37,829 nucleotides of DNA from an uncultured Sphingomonadaceae bacterium (GTDB lineage: Bacteria > Pseudomonadota > Alphaproteobacteria > Sphingomonadales > Sphingomonadaceae), in assembly GCA_947501325.1 (NCBI GenBank), contig CANMVC010000003.1:1-37829 (forward strand), written 5' to 3'. Shown here one piece after another: positions 16,479 through 25,725 of this stretch. The notes under the pieces were generated by a model. The model made no database searches. It saw only the letters and a list, made by a program, of their open reading frames with translations, and was not told the origin of the DNA. Position 1 is the first letter of the stretch, and every line of letters starts with the position of its first letter. The position numbers were made by a program, and so were the translations under genes.

Positions 16479-16531
16479 CTGAGCCTGTCGAAGGACGCTT
16501 CAAGACCATAGATGCACTTCGACAGGCTCAG
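16479..16531. repeat. Palindromic repeat (CTGAGCCTGTCGAAG) between ruvC and ruvA
   Basis: ctgagcctgtcgaag at 16479-16493 and its exact reverse complement at 16517-16531 form a 15-bp inverted repeat with a 23-nt loop. The motif is a common intergenic palindrome in sphingomonads, as I recall. It lies inside the leftward ruvC-ruvA transcript, not at an operon end. Confidence 0.8.
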
Positions 16532-16556
16532 TGCGAACGGGGCTCAGAGCATGGTC

Positions 16557-17027
16557 TCAACGCCCACGATGATGCGCATGGGTAATCGCCACAGCCAAGG
16601 CATCGGCGGCATCATGACCAGCCAGCTTCACGCCCGGCAGCAGGATTTTGAGCATCGCCTGCACCTGATCCTTGTCCGCCTTGCCCACACCAACCACCGA
16701 TTTTTTCACCGACCGCGCCGCATATTCGCCGACCTCAAGACCCGACCGCGATGCGCCAAGCAACACAACGCCGCGCGCCTGCCCCAGTTTCAAAGTGCTT
16801 TGCGGATTGCTGTTCACGAACACTTCCTCGACCGCCGCCGCGTCCGGTTTATATTCCAGCAGCAGGTCGGTCAGCTCCAGATCAAGCTTCAGCAACCGGC
16901 TCGCCAACGGCATTTTCGGATCGGTCTTTATCTGGCCATTGGCAATATGCGACAGCCGGTTGCCCTCAGCGCTAATCACGCCCCAGCCGGTTGTGCCCAA
17001 GCCAGGATCAAGGCCCAGGATGATCAT
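16557..17027 (-). CDS. ruvC: Crossover junction endodeoxyribonuclease RuvC
   Basis: RuvC resolves Holliday junctions by paired nicks in the RuvABC complex. The 156-residue protein has the RNase H-like fold: Asp7 ([16 protein letters not shown]), the Glu pair in AAVEEVFVN (near residue 67), and the C-terminal acidic residues with His in [34 protein letters not shown] is also typical. Length is slightly short of the E. coli protein (173) but normal for the order. It is the first of the ruv genes, starting 22 bp after the yebC stop, so yebC-ruvC are likely cotranscribed. Confidence 0.96.
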   Translation of the reverse strand: MIILGLDPGLGTTGWGVISAEGNRLSHIANGQIKTDPKMPLASRLLKLDLELTDLLLEYKPDAAAVEEVFVNSNPQSTLKLGQARGVVLLGASRSGLEVGEYAARSVKKSVVGVGKADKDQVQAMLKILLPGVKLAGHDAADALAVAITHAHHRGR

Positions 17028-17049
17028 CGCTGCGCCTCAATACCAGCCA

Positions 17050-17799
17050 TCACTGCGCGTTCAGCTTCTCCATAATCTCGTCGGACACATCATAATTGCC
17101 CCAGACCGTCTGAACATCGTCATCCTCTTCCAGCAAATCGATGAGATTGAGCAGCGTTTCCGCCTGCTCCTGATCGACTTCCACCTGCACCGTCGGGCGC
17201 CAGGCGAGTTTTACGCTTTCCGCTTCACCAAGGGATTTCTCCAGCGCGCCGGCAACCTCGTGCAAATCTTCCATAGCGGTCCAGATTTCATGGCCGTCTT
17301 CGCTAGACGAAATATCTTCCGCCCCCGCTTCCATCGCGGCTTCGAGAACCTTGTCCTCGCTGCCCGCTTCGGCCGAGTATTGCACATAGCCGACCCGGTC
17401 AAAGCCGTGACTGACCGAACCGGTCTCGCCGACATTGCCGCCATTGCGCGACATGATGGTGCGGACATTGGTAAAGGTACGGTTGGTATTGTCAGTGAGG
17501 GTTTCGATAATCAACGATACGCCGCCCGGGCCAAAGCCCTCATAGCGAACCTCGTTATAGTCATCGCCCTCATTGGCCGAGGCCTTGTCGATTGCCCGCT
17601 GTATGCCGTCTTTCGGCATGGACACCGCTTTGGCATTGTTAACCGCCAGCCGGAGACGCGGGTTCATGTCCGGGTCCGGCATGCCCGATTTTGCGGCCAC
17701 AGTGATCTCGCGGCTCAGCTTGGAAAATTGCGCCGAGCGCTTTTTATCCTGCGCGCCCTTGCGATGCTTGATGTTATTAAATTTACTATGGCCTGCCAT
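17050..17799 (-). CDS. yebC: YebC/PmpR-family protein (translation/transcription factor)
   Basis: A 249-residue member of the widespread YebC/TACO1 family. The N-terminus [18 protein letters not shown] is diagnostic. It is followed by [17 protein letters not shown] and [19 protein letters not shown]. Members were described as DNA-binding regulators (PmpR in Pseudomonas), and more recent work links YebC to translation through difficult (poly-proline) stretches. Either role is possible here. It lies directly upstream of ruvC, a position conserved in many bacteria. The Pro-rich linker of the autotransporter protease is an example of a product that might need such help, but that is speculation. 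Confidence 0.95.
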   Translation of the reverse strand: MAGHSKFNNIKHRKGAQDKKRSAQFSKLSREITVAAKSGMPDPDMNPRLRLAVNNAKAVSMPKDGIQRAIDKASANEGDDYNEVRYEGFGPGGVSLIIETLTDNTNRTFTNVRTIMSRNGGNVGETGSVSHGFDRVGYVQYSAEAGSEDKVLEAAMEAGAEDISSSEDGHEIWTAMEDLHEVAGALEKSLGEAESVKLAWRPTVQVEVDQEQAETLLNLIDLLEEDDDVQTVWGNYDVSDEIMEKLNAQ

Positions 17800-17822
17800 A
17801 ATCCCTCAAATTCCCAATTTGT

Positions 17823-18143
17823 TTAGTCCACGATTACCGCGGTTCCCGACGCCGATACCATCAACATCGATCCCTTGTCACCCACGACTTCATAGTCGAG
17901 GTCAACGCCAACCACCGCATTGGCGCCCAGTTTCGCGGCCTCTGCCTGCATTTCCAGCAAGGCTTCATCCCGGGCGCGTTTCAGGACATTTTCATATTTG
18001 CCTGACCGGCCGCCCACAATATCGGTGATGCTGGCAAACAGATCGCGGAACAGGTTCGCACCGACAATCACCTCGCCAATGACAATGCCGCGATAATCAC
18101 GGATCGCGCGCCCTTCGATACTGGGTGTTGTGGTAACAATCAT
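17823..18143 (-). CDS. YbjQ-family (UPF0145) protein
   Basis: A 106-residue member of the YbjQ/UPF0145 heavy-metal-binding-like family. Hallmarks are the N-terminal [24 protein letters not shown], the middle [19 protein letters not shown], and [29 protein letters not shown]. The family forms compact pentameric alpha/beta proteins; despite its name, a metal role is poorly supported and the function is unknown. No signal peptide. It stands 23 bp upstream of yebC on the same strand and is probably in the same transcript. Confidence 0.9.
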   Translation of the reverse strand: MIVTTTPSIEGRAIRDYRGIVIGEVIVGANLFRDLFASITDIVGGRSGKYENVLKRARDEALLEMQAEAAKLGANAVVGVDLDYEVVGDKGSMLMVSASGTAVIVD

Positions 18144-18185
18144 GCTTGCTCTCCCGCCGCTAAGTGCCCGATATTAGACTATTGA

Positions 18186-18428
18186 TCAGGCGATACCAAG
18201 AGCTGACTTGTAGGTGTCGAGTATGGCTTCCATTTCCTGACGGTCATGGGTTTCCATTTTGCGCAACCGCACAATCTGGCGCATGATCTTGGCGTCAAAA
18301 CCGGTTGATTTCGCCTCGGAATAGACGTCGCGAATATCGTCAGCGATGCCTTTTTTCTCTTCTTCCAACCGTTCGATACGCTCAATAAACAGACGCAGTT
18401 GGTCTGCGGCGACATTGCCTTCGCTCAT
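18186..18428 (-). CDS. gapR: GapR-type nucleoid protein (DUF2312)
   Basis: An 80-residue DUF2312 protein. In Caulobacter, GapR is an essential nucleoid-associated protein that binds overtwisted (positively supercoiled) DNA and stimulates topoisomerases. The sequence is a long coiled-coil ([20 protein letters not shown]) followed by the conserved [20 protein letters not shown] and the basic [16 protein letters not shown] helix. Full length for the family. It lies 42 bp upstream of the ybjQ-like gene. Its restriction to alphaproteobacteria and some phages supports the taxonomic call. Confidence 0.92.
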   Translation of the reverse strand: MSEGNVAADQLRLFIERIERLEEEKKGIADDIRDVYSEAKSTGFDAKIMRQIVRLRKMETHDRQEMEAILDTYKSALGIA

Positions 18429-18473
18429 TCTTCAATTCCCTAGAAATAGTGTTTTTGGATTCGGACGCCGTCT

Positions 18474-18782
18474 TTAATCGGCTGCTGCGTTTTTGGCTAC
18501 GCTTTCCTTCATGCGCTGTAGCCTTTCCGGTGTTGCTTCGGTCTGGAATTTTTTCTTCCATTCCGAGGATGGCATGCCGTGGATCGCCTGGCGCGCTTCT
18601 TCCTTGGTCATATTACCGCCCGCCTCGTTAGTGGCCTCCAGCACCCAATCGGCAAGGCAATTGCGACAGAAACCGGCCAGGCCCATCAGGTCGATATTCT
18701 CTGCATCATGGCGATGCTGCAAATGGGTGACCAGGCGGCGAAAGGCGGCGGCGGCCGCTGCGTCAGAAATTTGGTCCGTCAT
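18474..18782 (-). CDS. DUF1244 family protein
   Basis: A 102-residue DUF1244 protein, a small soluble family of unknown function in proteobacteria. Recognisable features are the AFRRLVTHLQHRHDAENIDLM segment, the FCRNCLADW pair of cysteines, and EARQAIHGMPSSEWKKKFQ. The two close Cys with preceding His residues might bind a metal. It has no signal peptide. It is the first gene of the leftward block ending with ruvB and faces the divergent pyk gene across ~90 bp. Confidence 0.88.
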   Translation of the reverse strand: MTDQISDAAAAAAFRRLVTHLQHRHDAENIDLMGLAGFCRNCLADWVLEATNEAGGNMTKEEARQAIHGMPSSEWKKKFQTEATPERLQRMKESVAKNAAAD

Positions 18783-18874
18783 AGTTCATGCTTCCGTTGC
18801 TTTGTTGTTTTTATCCTGTCATGATTCGCGCTCAGGCACATAAAATGGCAGCGTCCATGAACAGGATTTTTTGA

Positions 18875-20326
18875 ATGGCATCGCATATGTTCTCCCGCGA
18901 CCGCAAAGTAAAGGTGCTCGCGACCCTCGGTCCGGCCAGCGGCAGTCCCGAAATGATCGAAAAAATGTACAAGGCGGGCGTAGATGCCTTTCGCATGAAC
19001 ATGAGCCATGGCGAACATGCAGCGCATGCAAAAAATGTGAAGTCCATTCGCGCGCTGGAAAAGAAAGTCGGGCGGCCGATAACCATTCTCGCGGATCTGC
19101 AAGGCCCCAAATTGCGCATCGGTACTTTTGCCAAAGCTCCTGTCGAGCTGAAAACGGGCGCGAAGTTCACCCTGGATCTGCAAAAGACCAAAGGCGATGC
19201 CAAGCGCGTCAATCTTCCCCACCGGGAAATTATCGAGACGCTGGAGCCCGGTCACACACTGCTTTTGGATGACGGAAAGATACGTCTGGAAGTCACTAAA
19301 ACCGATGGCAAGAGCGTCGAAACCAAGGTGATTGTCGGCGGACCGATTTCGGATCGCAAGGGCGTCAATGTCCCCGAAGTCGTGCTGCCGGTCAGCTCGC
19401 TGACCGACAAGGATCGCAAGGATCTCACCTTTGCGCTGGAACAGGATGTAGACTGGATCGCCTTGAGTTTCGTGCAGCGACCCGAAGATGTTGCCGAAGC
19501 ACGGAGGCTGATTGGCGGCAAGGCGGCTTTGCTGGCGAAAATTGAAAAACCCGCTGCTATCGACCGGCTTGAAGAAATTTTGGAGCTCTCTGACGCTGTC
19601 ATGGTCGCGCGCGGTGACCTGGGCGTCGAATTGCTGCCCGAACAAGTACCGCCGCTGCAGAAGAAGATTGTCGCCGCCGCGCGCCGGCTCGGTCGGCCGG
19701 TGGTTGTGGCCACCCAGATGCTCGAATCCATGATCACCTCACCGACGCCAACACGCGCCGAAGTGTCCGATGTCGCGACCGCCATATATGACGGGGCTGA
19801 CGCAATCATGCTGTCGGCAGAATCAGCGGTGGGCGAGTGGCCGATCGAAGCGGCCAACATGATGGACCGGATTGCGATGCAAGTGGAAAGCGATGCCTCC
19901 TATGCAGAGCGCGTCCACTTCACCGAAACCGTGCCGGATGAAACGACCGCCGACGCCCTCGCCGCGGCGAGCTATAATATTGCGCGCACGGTCAAAACCT
20001 CAGCAATTGTCTGTTTCACCAAATCCGGATCGACCGCCCGGCGCATGGCCCGCGAACGCCCGTCCGTGCCGTTGCTGGTCCTCACCCCGGACCGCCACAC
20101 GGCGCGGCGTGTCGGCCTGCTATGGGGCGCCCATGCCGTCGTCACTCGCGATGTCAGCAATTTTGAAGAAATGATCGCCAAAGCCAAGCGCATGGCGTTG
20201 CGTCACAAACTGGGCGAAGCGGGGTCTCGGCTGATTGTCTGCGCAGGCGTTCCTTTTGGAACACCCGGATCGACCAACTTGCTGCATGTCGTGCGGCTAA
20301 GCGGGAATGAATTGAAGCGGGGTTAG
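18875..20326 (+). CDS. pyk: Pyruvate kinase
   Basis: Catalyses phosphoenolpyruvate + ADP to pyruvate + ATP, the last glycolytic step. The 483-residue protein shows the N-terminal KVKVLATLGPASGSPEMIEKM, the substrate/cation region FRMNMSHG and ILADLQGPKLRIG, the catalytic Lys segment LLAKIEKPAAIDRLEEI, VARGDLGVELLPEQVP, and the signature ATQMLESMITSPTPTRAEVSD. The C-terminal domain is complete. Pyruvate is also a dxs substrate, but there is no operon link. Start: the ATG at 18875 gives MASHMF; a second ATG at 18887 would remove four residues. Confidence 0.97.
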   Translation: MASHMFSRDRKVKVLATLGPASGSPEMIEKMYKAGVDAFRMNMSHGEHAAHAKNVKSIRALEKKVGRPITILADLQGPKLRIGTFAKAPVELKTGAKFTLDLQKTKGDAKRVNLPHREIIETLEPGHTLLLDDGKIRLEVTKTDGKSVETKVIVGGPISDRKGVNVPEVVLPVSSLTDKDRKDLTFALEQDVDWIALSFVQRPEDVAEARRLIGGKAALLAKIEKPAAIDRLEEILELSDAVMVARGDLGVELLPEQVPPLQKKIVAAARRLGRPVVVATQMLESMITSPTPTRAEVSDVATAIYDGADAIMLSAESAVGEWPIEAANMMDRIAMQVESDASYAERVHFTETVPDETTADALAAASYNIARTVKTSAIVCFTKSGSTARRMARERPSVPLLVLTPDRHTARRVGLLWGAHAVVTRDVSNFEEMIAKAKRMALRHKLGEAGSRLIVCAGVPFGTPGSTNLLHVVRLSGNELKRG

Positions 20327-20508
20327 GCAGGTCGTGATCCGACAATGGGTGACCGGAGCCGAGCCTGTTTCTGAGCGAGTATTTGCGGTCCAGTATAAAA
20401 GGGGCTAGCCTCTGAAGCAGCTCGGACCGGTATGACCTGCTTATCAGCCAACTCGCTCGGGTCAGGGGAAATGAGCCTTTGGTTTTGCCGAGGGCTTTGG
20501 GGGATTAT

Positions 20509-21831
20509 ATGATTCGTATCTTATCCATCATAGTGGCTGTCACTATGTTTTTAGGCACATCGCCTGCCGATGCACGAAAAGTAGCATTGATCATTGGCAA
20601 TTCAGACTATCAGCTCACCAGTCCGCTCGAGAATCCTAACGGAGATGCAAAATTGATACTTGCATCGGCCAGACAGGCTGGATTTGAAGTCACAACGCTG
20701 GCGCTGGACCTTGGCATCGGCGATTTTCAAAAAGTGCTCAGAAATTTTCGCAATAGTGCCGACGGCGCGGATGTGGCGATGGTCTATTATGCCGGTCACG
20801 GCATTGAAGGGCAGGGCAAGAATTGGTTGATCCCCGTCGATGCCGAACTGGGAAGCGCACGCGACTTGCCATATGAAGCGATTGAGTTGGACCGGGTGAT
20901 GGAAACGATCGCCGGCGCGAAGATGCGCATTGTCGTCCTGGACGCCTGCCGGAACAATCCATTCGCACGCACATGGAAATCCAGCACCCGGTCGGTAACA
21001 AATGGATTGGCCGGAATCGATGTTGACAATTTCCTGGTAATTTATGCTGCTGCTCCCGGACAAACGGCAACAGATGGAGTAGGGAAAAACTCTCCATTCG
21101 CAACCTCGCTGGCCAGGAGACTGCCCCAACCGGATCTTCCCGTCCAGTTGCTCGGTGGCACCGTTCGAGATGATGTCCTGGCTGCAACAGGAGGAAATCA
21201 AAGACCGTTCGTAAGTGCCAGCATCACCGGGACACCGATCTACTTGGTACCGAGAACACAGGCAAAGGCCGAACCTCCGGAAACTGCCAGCCAAGCGCGA
21301 AATCTCGAAGCTATTGAGGACCTGACCTGGCAAGGTGCCATCGCCGCCAACGAAGTCAGCGCCTTTAGCGCCTATCTATCGCAATTTCCCAGCGGAAAAT
21401 ATGCGGTGGCGGCCAGCCGGAAAATTTCGCAATCGCTGGGACTGAGCGCCGCTATTGTTGATGCGGATTCAGCACCTGCCGCGGGCCTGACTGGCAAATT
21501 CATCCTGAGCAACATCACGATCGAATGCATAAAACTTACCGGCTTTCTGGGGCGGCCAGATCAACTTTTCCTGAGTTTTGAAGGGGGCGACAGATTTCCG
21601 CAACGCGGCACCAAGCCCTTTAACATCAAAAAAGGCGAAAGCTGGACTGTCGAGGAGAAATTTGCATTTGAGCAACCCATCGGCTTTCGGGTGATGGAAC
21701 ATGACCAAATTGGTGGCCATGACGTGATCGGAACTGTCACATTGGGTACAGAAGCAGGTACATTTTCAGAAATGCTCACGGGAGATAGCAGCCAGTACAA
21801 GATCACCTATACGCTGGCCGTGACCGAATAG
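20509..21831 (+). CDS. Secreted caspase-like (C14) protease with C-terminal beta-rich domain
   Basis: A 440-residue exported protein. Residues 1-22 form a signal peptide ending in ADA. Residues ~24-250 are a caspase/metacaspase-type C14 domain (KVALIIGNSDY at the first strand) with the catalytic dyad His97 (YYAGHG) and Cys147 (LDACRNNPF). A helical stretch (~265-320, WQGAIAANEVSAFSAYLSQFP) is followed by a ~110-residue beta-rich domain containing MEHDQIGGHDVIGTVTL, which resembles a C2-like sandwich. I start it at the ATG at 20509 because GGGGGA lies 6 nt upstream and the signal peptide then begins properly; a longer frame from 20479 adds ten unlikely residues. Bacterial secreted caspases cut after basic residues (Arg/Lys); targets are unknown. 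It is flanked by non-related genes. Confidence 0.87.
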   Translation: MIRILSIIVAVTMFLGTSPADARKVALIIGNSDYQLTSPLENPNGDAKLILASARQAGFEVTTLALDLGIGDFQKVLRNFRNSADGADVAMVYYAGHGIEGQGKNWLIPVDAELGSARDLPYEAIELDRVMETIAGAKMRIVVLDACRNNPFARTWKSSTRSVTNGLAGIDVDNFLVIYAAAPGQTATDGVGKNSPFATSLARRLPQPDLPVQLLGGTVRDDVLAATGGNQRPFVSASITGTPIYLVPRTQAKAEPPETASQARNLEAIEDLTWQGAIAANEVSAFSAYLSQFPSGKYAVAASRKISQSLGLSAAIVDADSAPAAGLTGKFILSNITIECIKLTGFLGRPDQLFLSFEGGDRFPQRGTKPFNIKKGESWTVEEKFAFEQPIGFRVMEHDQIGGHDVIGTVTLGTEAGTFSEMLTGDSSQYKITYTLAVTE

Positions 21832-22095
21832 TCTCCCGATCCTTGCAGTGGGATGTTTTGATCCCATGACAGCTTGCCCAAAATCTACAGGAGTTGGCCT
21901 GGCTCAAGCGTCAGCGTCGGCGGGATCCTATCCAGAAAACATACGGCCAACTCGCTTGCGCTTTGGCAATGCCCAACCGGAATGATCTTCTACCTTGAAA
22001 TTATTCAATAGTCTCTTGTAGTCTCACCCTGTTTCTCGCGCTGGTCATGCTCCAGTCGCGGCAGTTCTGGTTACGCGATAAATTGGAGAACAGAT

Positions 22096-23685
22096 ATGGC
22101 CGATGGCCAGCAGCAAGCGGCCCTACCCCGTCGCAACGGCTTTACCCGCTTTCTCGACGGTGTGGAGTGGCTCGGCAACTTGCTGCCGCATCCGGTGACG
22201 CTATTTGCCTTGCTCGCGATTGGCATTGTCTTTCTATCCGGCCTGTTAGGCTGGATGGGTCTGGCGGTTGTCGATCCGCGTCCCGCCGGCGCGGCAGGCG
22301 TTGCAGAGGATGGCATGATCCGGGCGGTCAGCTTGTTGGATGGCGATGGCGTGCGGCGCATTTTCACCAACCTCGTGACCAACTTCACCGGTTTTGCGCC
22401 GCTTGGCGTGGTGCTCGTCGCGATGCTCGGTGTCGGCGTGGCAGAAAAATCGGGGCTTTTATCGGCAGCCGTGCGCTCCATGGTTCTTTCCGCGCCGCCG
22501 CATATGGTGACGGTAGCGATTGTCTTTGCCGGGATCGTATCCAATACCGCATCAGAAGTGGGCTATGTCGTTTTAATTCCGCTGGCGGGCGCGATTTTCT
22601 ATGCGCTCGGACGCCATCCGCTGGCCGGCATGGCAGCCGCTTTTGCTGGCGTCTCGGGAGGTTATAGCGCCAACCTGCTAATCGGCACGATCGATCCGCT
22701 GCTTGCTGGGATTACCCAGGAAGCGGCGCGTTTAATCGATCCGGATTATACGGTGGTGGCAACAGCCAACTGGTATTTCATGGTCGGTTCGACTTTCCTG
22801 ATTACCGCCATTGGCTCGCTAGTGACGATCTTCATCGTCGAACCCAAGTTGGGCAAATATAATCCGTCCGGCGCCGATCCCACCATTCTCGATGACCGGA
22901 TGATGGAGGAAATAAGCAGCAAAGAGCGCAAGGGCCTGCGTTGGGCCGGGATCGCGCTATTAGGGGTATTGGGCTTGATGGCGCTGACCTTGCTCCCTGA
23001 CTGGGGCATATTGCGTAATCCGGAAACCGGCGACCGGATCAATTCGCCCTTTTTCAAAGGCTTTGTGGTCTGGATCCTGATTTTCTTTGTGGTCACGGGC
23101 TATGCCTATGGCCGGGTGGTCGGCTCGATGAAAACCGACCGTGATGTGATTGACGCAATGGCCGATGCACTCGCGTCGCTCGGTCTCTATATCGTGCTGG
23201 TGTTCTTTGCAGCCCAATTTGTCGCCTTTTTCGGGTGGACCAATTTGGGCGCGATCACGGCAGTGACCGGTTCGCAGTTCCTGCTCGACACGGGCATGAC
23301 GGGGCCGGCGGTGTTCTTTTTCTTCATCCTGATCTGCGCGGTAATCAATTTGTCGCTTGGCTCGGCATCGGCGCAATGGGCGGTTACTGCCCCTATTTTC
23401 GTACCGATGCTGATGCTGATCGGCTACGCGCCGGAGGTCATTCAGGCCGCCTATCGGATCGGCGATTCGACGACCAATATCATCACCCCCATGATGAGCT
23501 ATTTCGGCCTGATTCTGGCCTGGGCAACCCGTTATGACAAGAATCTCGGTGTCGGCACGTTGATTGCTATGATGTTGCCTTACACCATTTTCTTCCTTTT
23601 ATGCTGGTCGGTATTCTTCTTTGTCTGGGTGTTCGCGTTGGGATTGCCGGTCGGTCCGGGCTCGCCAACTTATTATACGCCCTAA
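22096..23685 (+). CDS. AbgT family transporter
   Basis: A 529-residue inner-membrane transporter with roughly ten or more hydrophobic segments. The N-terminal FLDGVEWLGNLLPHPVTLF, the GFAPLGVVLVAMLGVGVAEKSGLL region, SNTASEVGYVVLIPLAGAIF, and the C-terminal INLSLGSASAQWAVTAPIFV and DSTTNIITPMMSYFGLIL are typical of AbgT. E. coli AbgT imports p-aminobenzoyl-glutamate; MtrF and YdaH homologues export sulfonamides and p-aminobenzoate. No abgA/abgB hydrolase subunits are adjacent, so import of the folate breakdown product is less supported than efflux. GGAG sits 8 nt before the ATG. Confidence 0.92.
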   Translation: MADGQQQAALPRRNGFTRFLDGVEWLGNLLPHPVTLFALLAIGIVFLSGLLGWMGLAVVDPRPAGAAGVAEDGMIRAVSLLDGDGVRRIFTNLVTNFTGFAPLGVVLVAMLGVGVAEKSGLLSAAVRSMVLSAPPHMVTVAIVFAGIVSNTASEVGYVVLIPLAGAIFYALGRHPLAGMAAAFAGVSGGYSANLLIGTIDPLLAGITQEAARLIDPDYTVVATANWYFMVGSTFLITAIGSLVTIFIVEPKLGKYNPSGADPTILDDRMMEEISSKERKGLRWAGIALLGVLGLMALTLLPDWGILRNPETGDRINSPFFKGFVVWILIFFVVTGYAYGRVVGSMKTDRDVIDAMADALASLGLYIVLVFFAAQFVAFFGWTNLGAITAVTGSQFLLDTGMTGPAVFFFFILICAVINLSLGSASAQWAVTAPIFVPMLMLIGYAPEVIQAAYRIGDSTTNIITPMMSYFGLILAWATRYDKNLGVGTLIAMMLPYTIFFLLCWSVFFFVWVFALGLPVGPGSPTYYTP

Positions 23686-23703
23686 GTCAAATCGGGTGCG
23701 GGG

Positions 23704-24330
23704 CTATAACAGAGACAACGCCTTGAGCTCTGCCTCAAGCATAGCCGCCTGCTGAAAATGATGTCCCTTTATCCCTAACGCCTCGGCGCCTTCGATGTTC
23801 TCCAGCCGATCATCAATGAATAAACATTGGTCAGCAGCAACATCAAACCGGGCCAGCGCCAACTGGTAAATCGCCGCATCGGGCTTCATCAATTTCTCGT
23901 CGCCGGAAACAACAATGTCCGCAAAAAGATCAAATATCGGGGCGGTCGGGCGGAAGCCTTGCCAGAGTTCCGAACCGAAATTGGTAATCCCAAAAAGCGG
24001 AACGCCATCGGCCGCGAGTTGCTCCACGAGTGCCAGAGATCCTTCCACCGGCCCGGGGATAGACTCGTTAAACCGCGCGGCATAGGCCTTGATATGGGCT
24101 TCATATTGGGGAAATTGAGAGATCCGCTCTGGCACCATGTCGGCCAGGGCACGTCCGGCATCATGCTGAAAATGCCATTCGGACGTGACGACATTTAACA
24201 GGAACCAATCGAGCTCCTCAGGGTCTTCGATAATTTTCTCAAACAGACAGCGCAAATCCCAGCGATAGAGGACATTGCCCACATCGAAAATAACCGTGTC
24301 GATTTTAGAAATGGCAGTCGCTTCTGCCAT
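23704..24330 (-). CDS. HAD-IA family phosphatase
   Basis: A 208-residue haloacid dehalogenase-like hydrolase. Motif I is VIFDVGNVLYRWD (nucleophile Asp, second Asp replaced by Gly-Asn as in the YihX/epoxide-hydrolase-N group), motif II is FGITNFGSELW, motif III is KPDAAIYQLA, and motif IV is CLFIDDRLENIEGAEALG. YihX in E. coli is an alpha-glucose-1-phosphate phosphatase; similarity in layout suggests a sugar phosphatase but the substrate is not settled. It lies just upstream of the L36 terminus on the minus strand and converges with the AbgT gene. Confidence 0.87.
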   Translation of the reverse strand: MAEATAISKIDTVIFDVGNVLYRWDLRCLFEKIIEDPEELDWFLLNVVTSEWHFQHDAGRALADMVPERISQFPQYEAHIKAYAARFNESIPGPVEGSLALVEQLAADGVPLFGITNFGSELWQGFRPTAPIFDLFADIVVSGDEKLMKPDAAIYQLALARFDVAADQCLFIDDRLENIEGAEALGIKGHHFQQAAMLEAELKALSLL

Positions 24331-24339
24331 GGAACGAAT

Positions 24340-24465
24340 TTAGCCCTGGCGCGCTTTGAACCGGCGATTCGTTTTGTTGATCACATAGGTGCGGCCACGA
24401 CGACGGATCACGCGGCAGTCCCGATGACGGTTTTTGAGCGACTTCAGAGAGTTGCGGACTTTCAT
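24340..24465 (-). CDS. rpmJ: 50S ribosomal protein L36 (type B, zinc-free)
   Basis: A 41-residue L36 that I found by translating the minus strand directly ([19 protein letters not shown] at the start, NRRFKARQG at the end). L36 is a small 23S rRNA-binding protein near the peptidyl transferase region. Classical L36 binds zinc through three Cys and a His; this copy has a single Cys (RDCRV), so it is the C-minus, zinc-independent form (called YkgO in E. coli), which in many alphaproteobacteria is the only L36. The stop lies 10 bp from the HAD gene start, so they are close and may be cotranscribed. Confidence 0.95.
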   Translation of the reverse strand: MKVRNSLKSLKNRHRDCRVIRRRGRTYVINKTNRRFKARQG

Positions 24466-24570
24466 TTTGGTACCACGCCTTAATAATTTAAATTTCTTGA
24501 AAACGGGCAAAGCCGTATGCAGACGGTGCAGTTAGGGTTGTGATCGGCCAAAGTCAAGCATGGAGCGGAC

Positions 24571-25575
24571 TTATTCCCCGCGAATTTCACCCAATTTACG
24601 CTCCCAAGCCAGCGCATGGGTCACAATTTTATCCAAATCCGCATATTGCGGCTGCCACGGGAAGCGTTTCATGATCGCGCGATTGTCCGAAATCAGCGAA
24701 TCAGGATCGCCTGCGCGGCGCCCTTCCATTTTGCGGGAAATCTTGAGATTCGTAACGCGATCCACCGCGTCGAGCACCTCAAGCACCGAAAATCCGCGCC
24801 CATAACCGCAGTTGAGCAAGTAATTCTCCTCAGGGTCCGCAATAAGCGCTTCCAACGCCAACACATGGGCGGCGGCAAGGTCGGAAACGTGGATATAATC
24901 GCGCACACCGGTGCCATCGGGCGTATCGTAATCCGTGCCGAATACCGCTACGCTATCACGCTTGCCCAAGGCCGCTTCCACCGCGACCTTGATCAGATGG
25001 GTAGCGCCAGCGGTGGATTGTCCGGTTCGCGCTGCCGGATCGGCACCCGCCACGTTGAAATAGCGCAAGGCGCAGAAATTCATGTCATGCGCCGCAGACA
25101 CATCGCGCAGCATATGTTCGGTCATCAATTTGGACATGCCATAGGGGTTGATTGGCACTTGCGGCGTGTCTTCCTTCACTGGGCTCTCTTCGGGAATTCC
25201 ATAGGTTGCCGCGGTGGATGAGAAAATGAAATGCTTCACGCCATTGGCGACAGCTGCTGCAATCAGGCTGCGGCTTTTGGCGCTGTTATTATCGTAATAT
25301 TTGAGCGGATTTTCGACCGATTCCGGTACGACTACGGAGCCTGCAAAATGCATGATCGCGCCAATATTCTGTTCTTCGGCAATTTTTGCAATCAACGCGT
25401 CATCAGCAACATTGCCTTCATAAAAGGGGACATTGTCGGGCACCGCCCAGCGAAACCCGGTGACCAGATTGTCGATCACCGCCACCGGCCAACCCGCATC
25501 TTGCAAAGCCAGCACTGCATGGCTGCCGATATAGCCCGCCCCTCCAGTAACCAATATTGTGAAGCGATCCGACAT
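24571..25575 (-). CDS. galE: UDP-glucose 4-epimerase
   Basis: GalE interconverts UDP-glucose and UDP-galactose, feeding galactose use and surface polysaccharides. The 334-residue short-chain dehydrogenase-like protein has the NAD motif LVTGGAGYIGSHAVLAL, the FSSTAATYG catalytic Ser/Thr region and the YGMSK Tyr/Lys pair (near residues 150-154). NVAGADPAARTG and YDTPDGTGVRDYIHVSDLA are family signatures. Full length. It is monocistronic in appearance. UDP-GlcNAc epimerisation is possible if the active-site pocket is open, but I cannot judge that. The broken wecBC genes 2 kb away belong to another nucleotide-sugar pathway. Confidence 0.95.
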   Translation of the reverse strand: MSDRFTILVTGGAGYIGSHAVLALQDAGWPVAVIDNLVTGFRWAVPDNVPFYEGNVADDALIAKIAEEQNIGAIMHFAGSVVVPESVENPLKYYDNNSAKSRSLIAAAVANGVKHFIFSSTAATYGIPEESPVKEDTPQVPINPYGMSKLMTEHMLRDVSAAHDMNFCALRYFNVAGADPAARTGQSTAGATHLIKVAVEAALGKRDSVAVFGTDYDTPDGTGVRDYIHVSDLAAAHVLALEALIADPEENYLLNCGYGRGFSVLEVLDAVDRVTNLKISRKMEGRRAGDPDSLISDNRAIMKRFPWQPQYADLDKIVTHALAWERKLGEIRGE

Positions 25576-25725
25576 ATTGTCTCCTCAAAACCTGATCGTT
25601 CAGGCGCTATATCCGGGAAAAGTCGTCATTCGGTTAACCATAGGGCCATGCAGATGCAATTATTTACGCCTGCATAGCAAAATTTGGGCTAAGATAGCGC
25701 ACAGTTGGTCGGGAGTTTGAAAATC

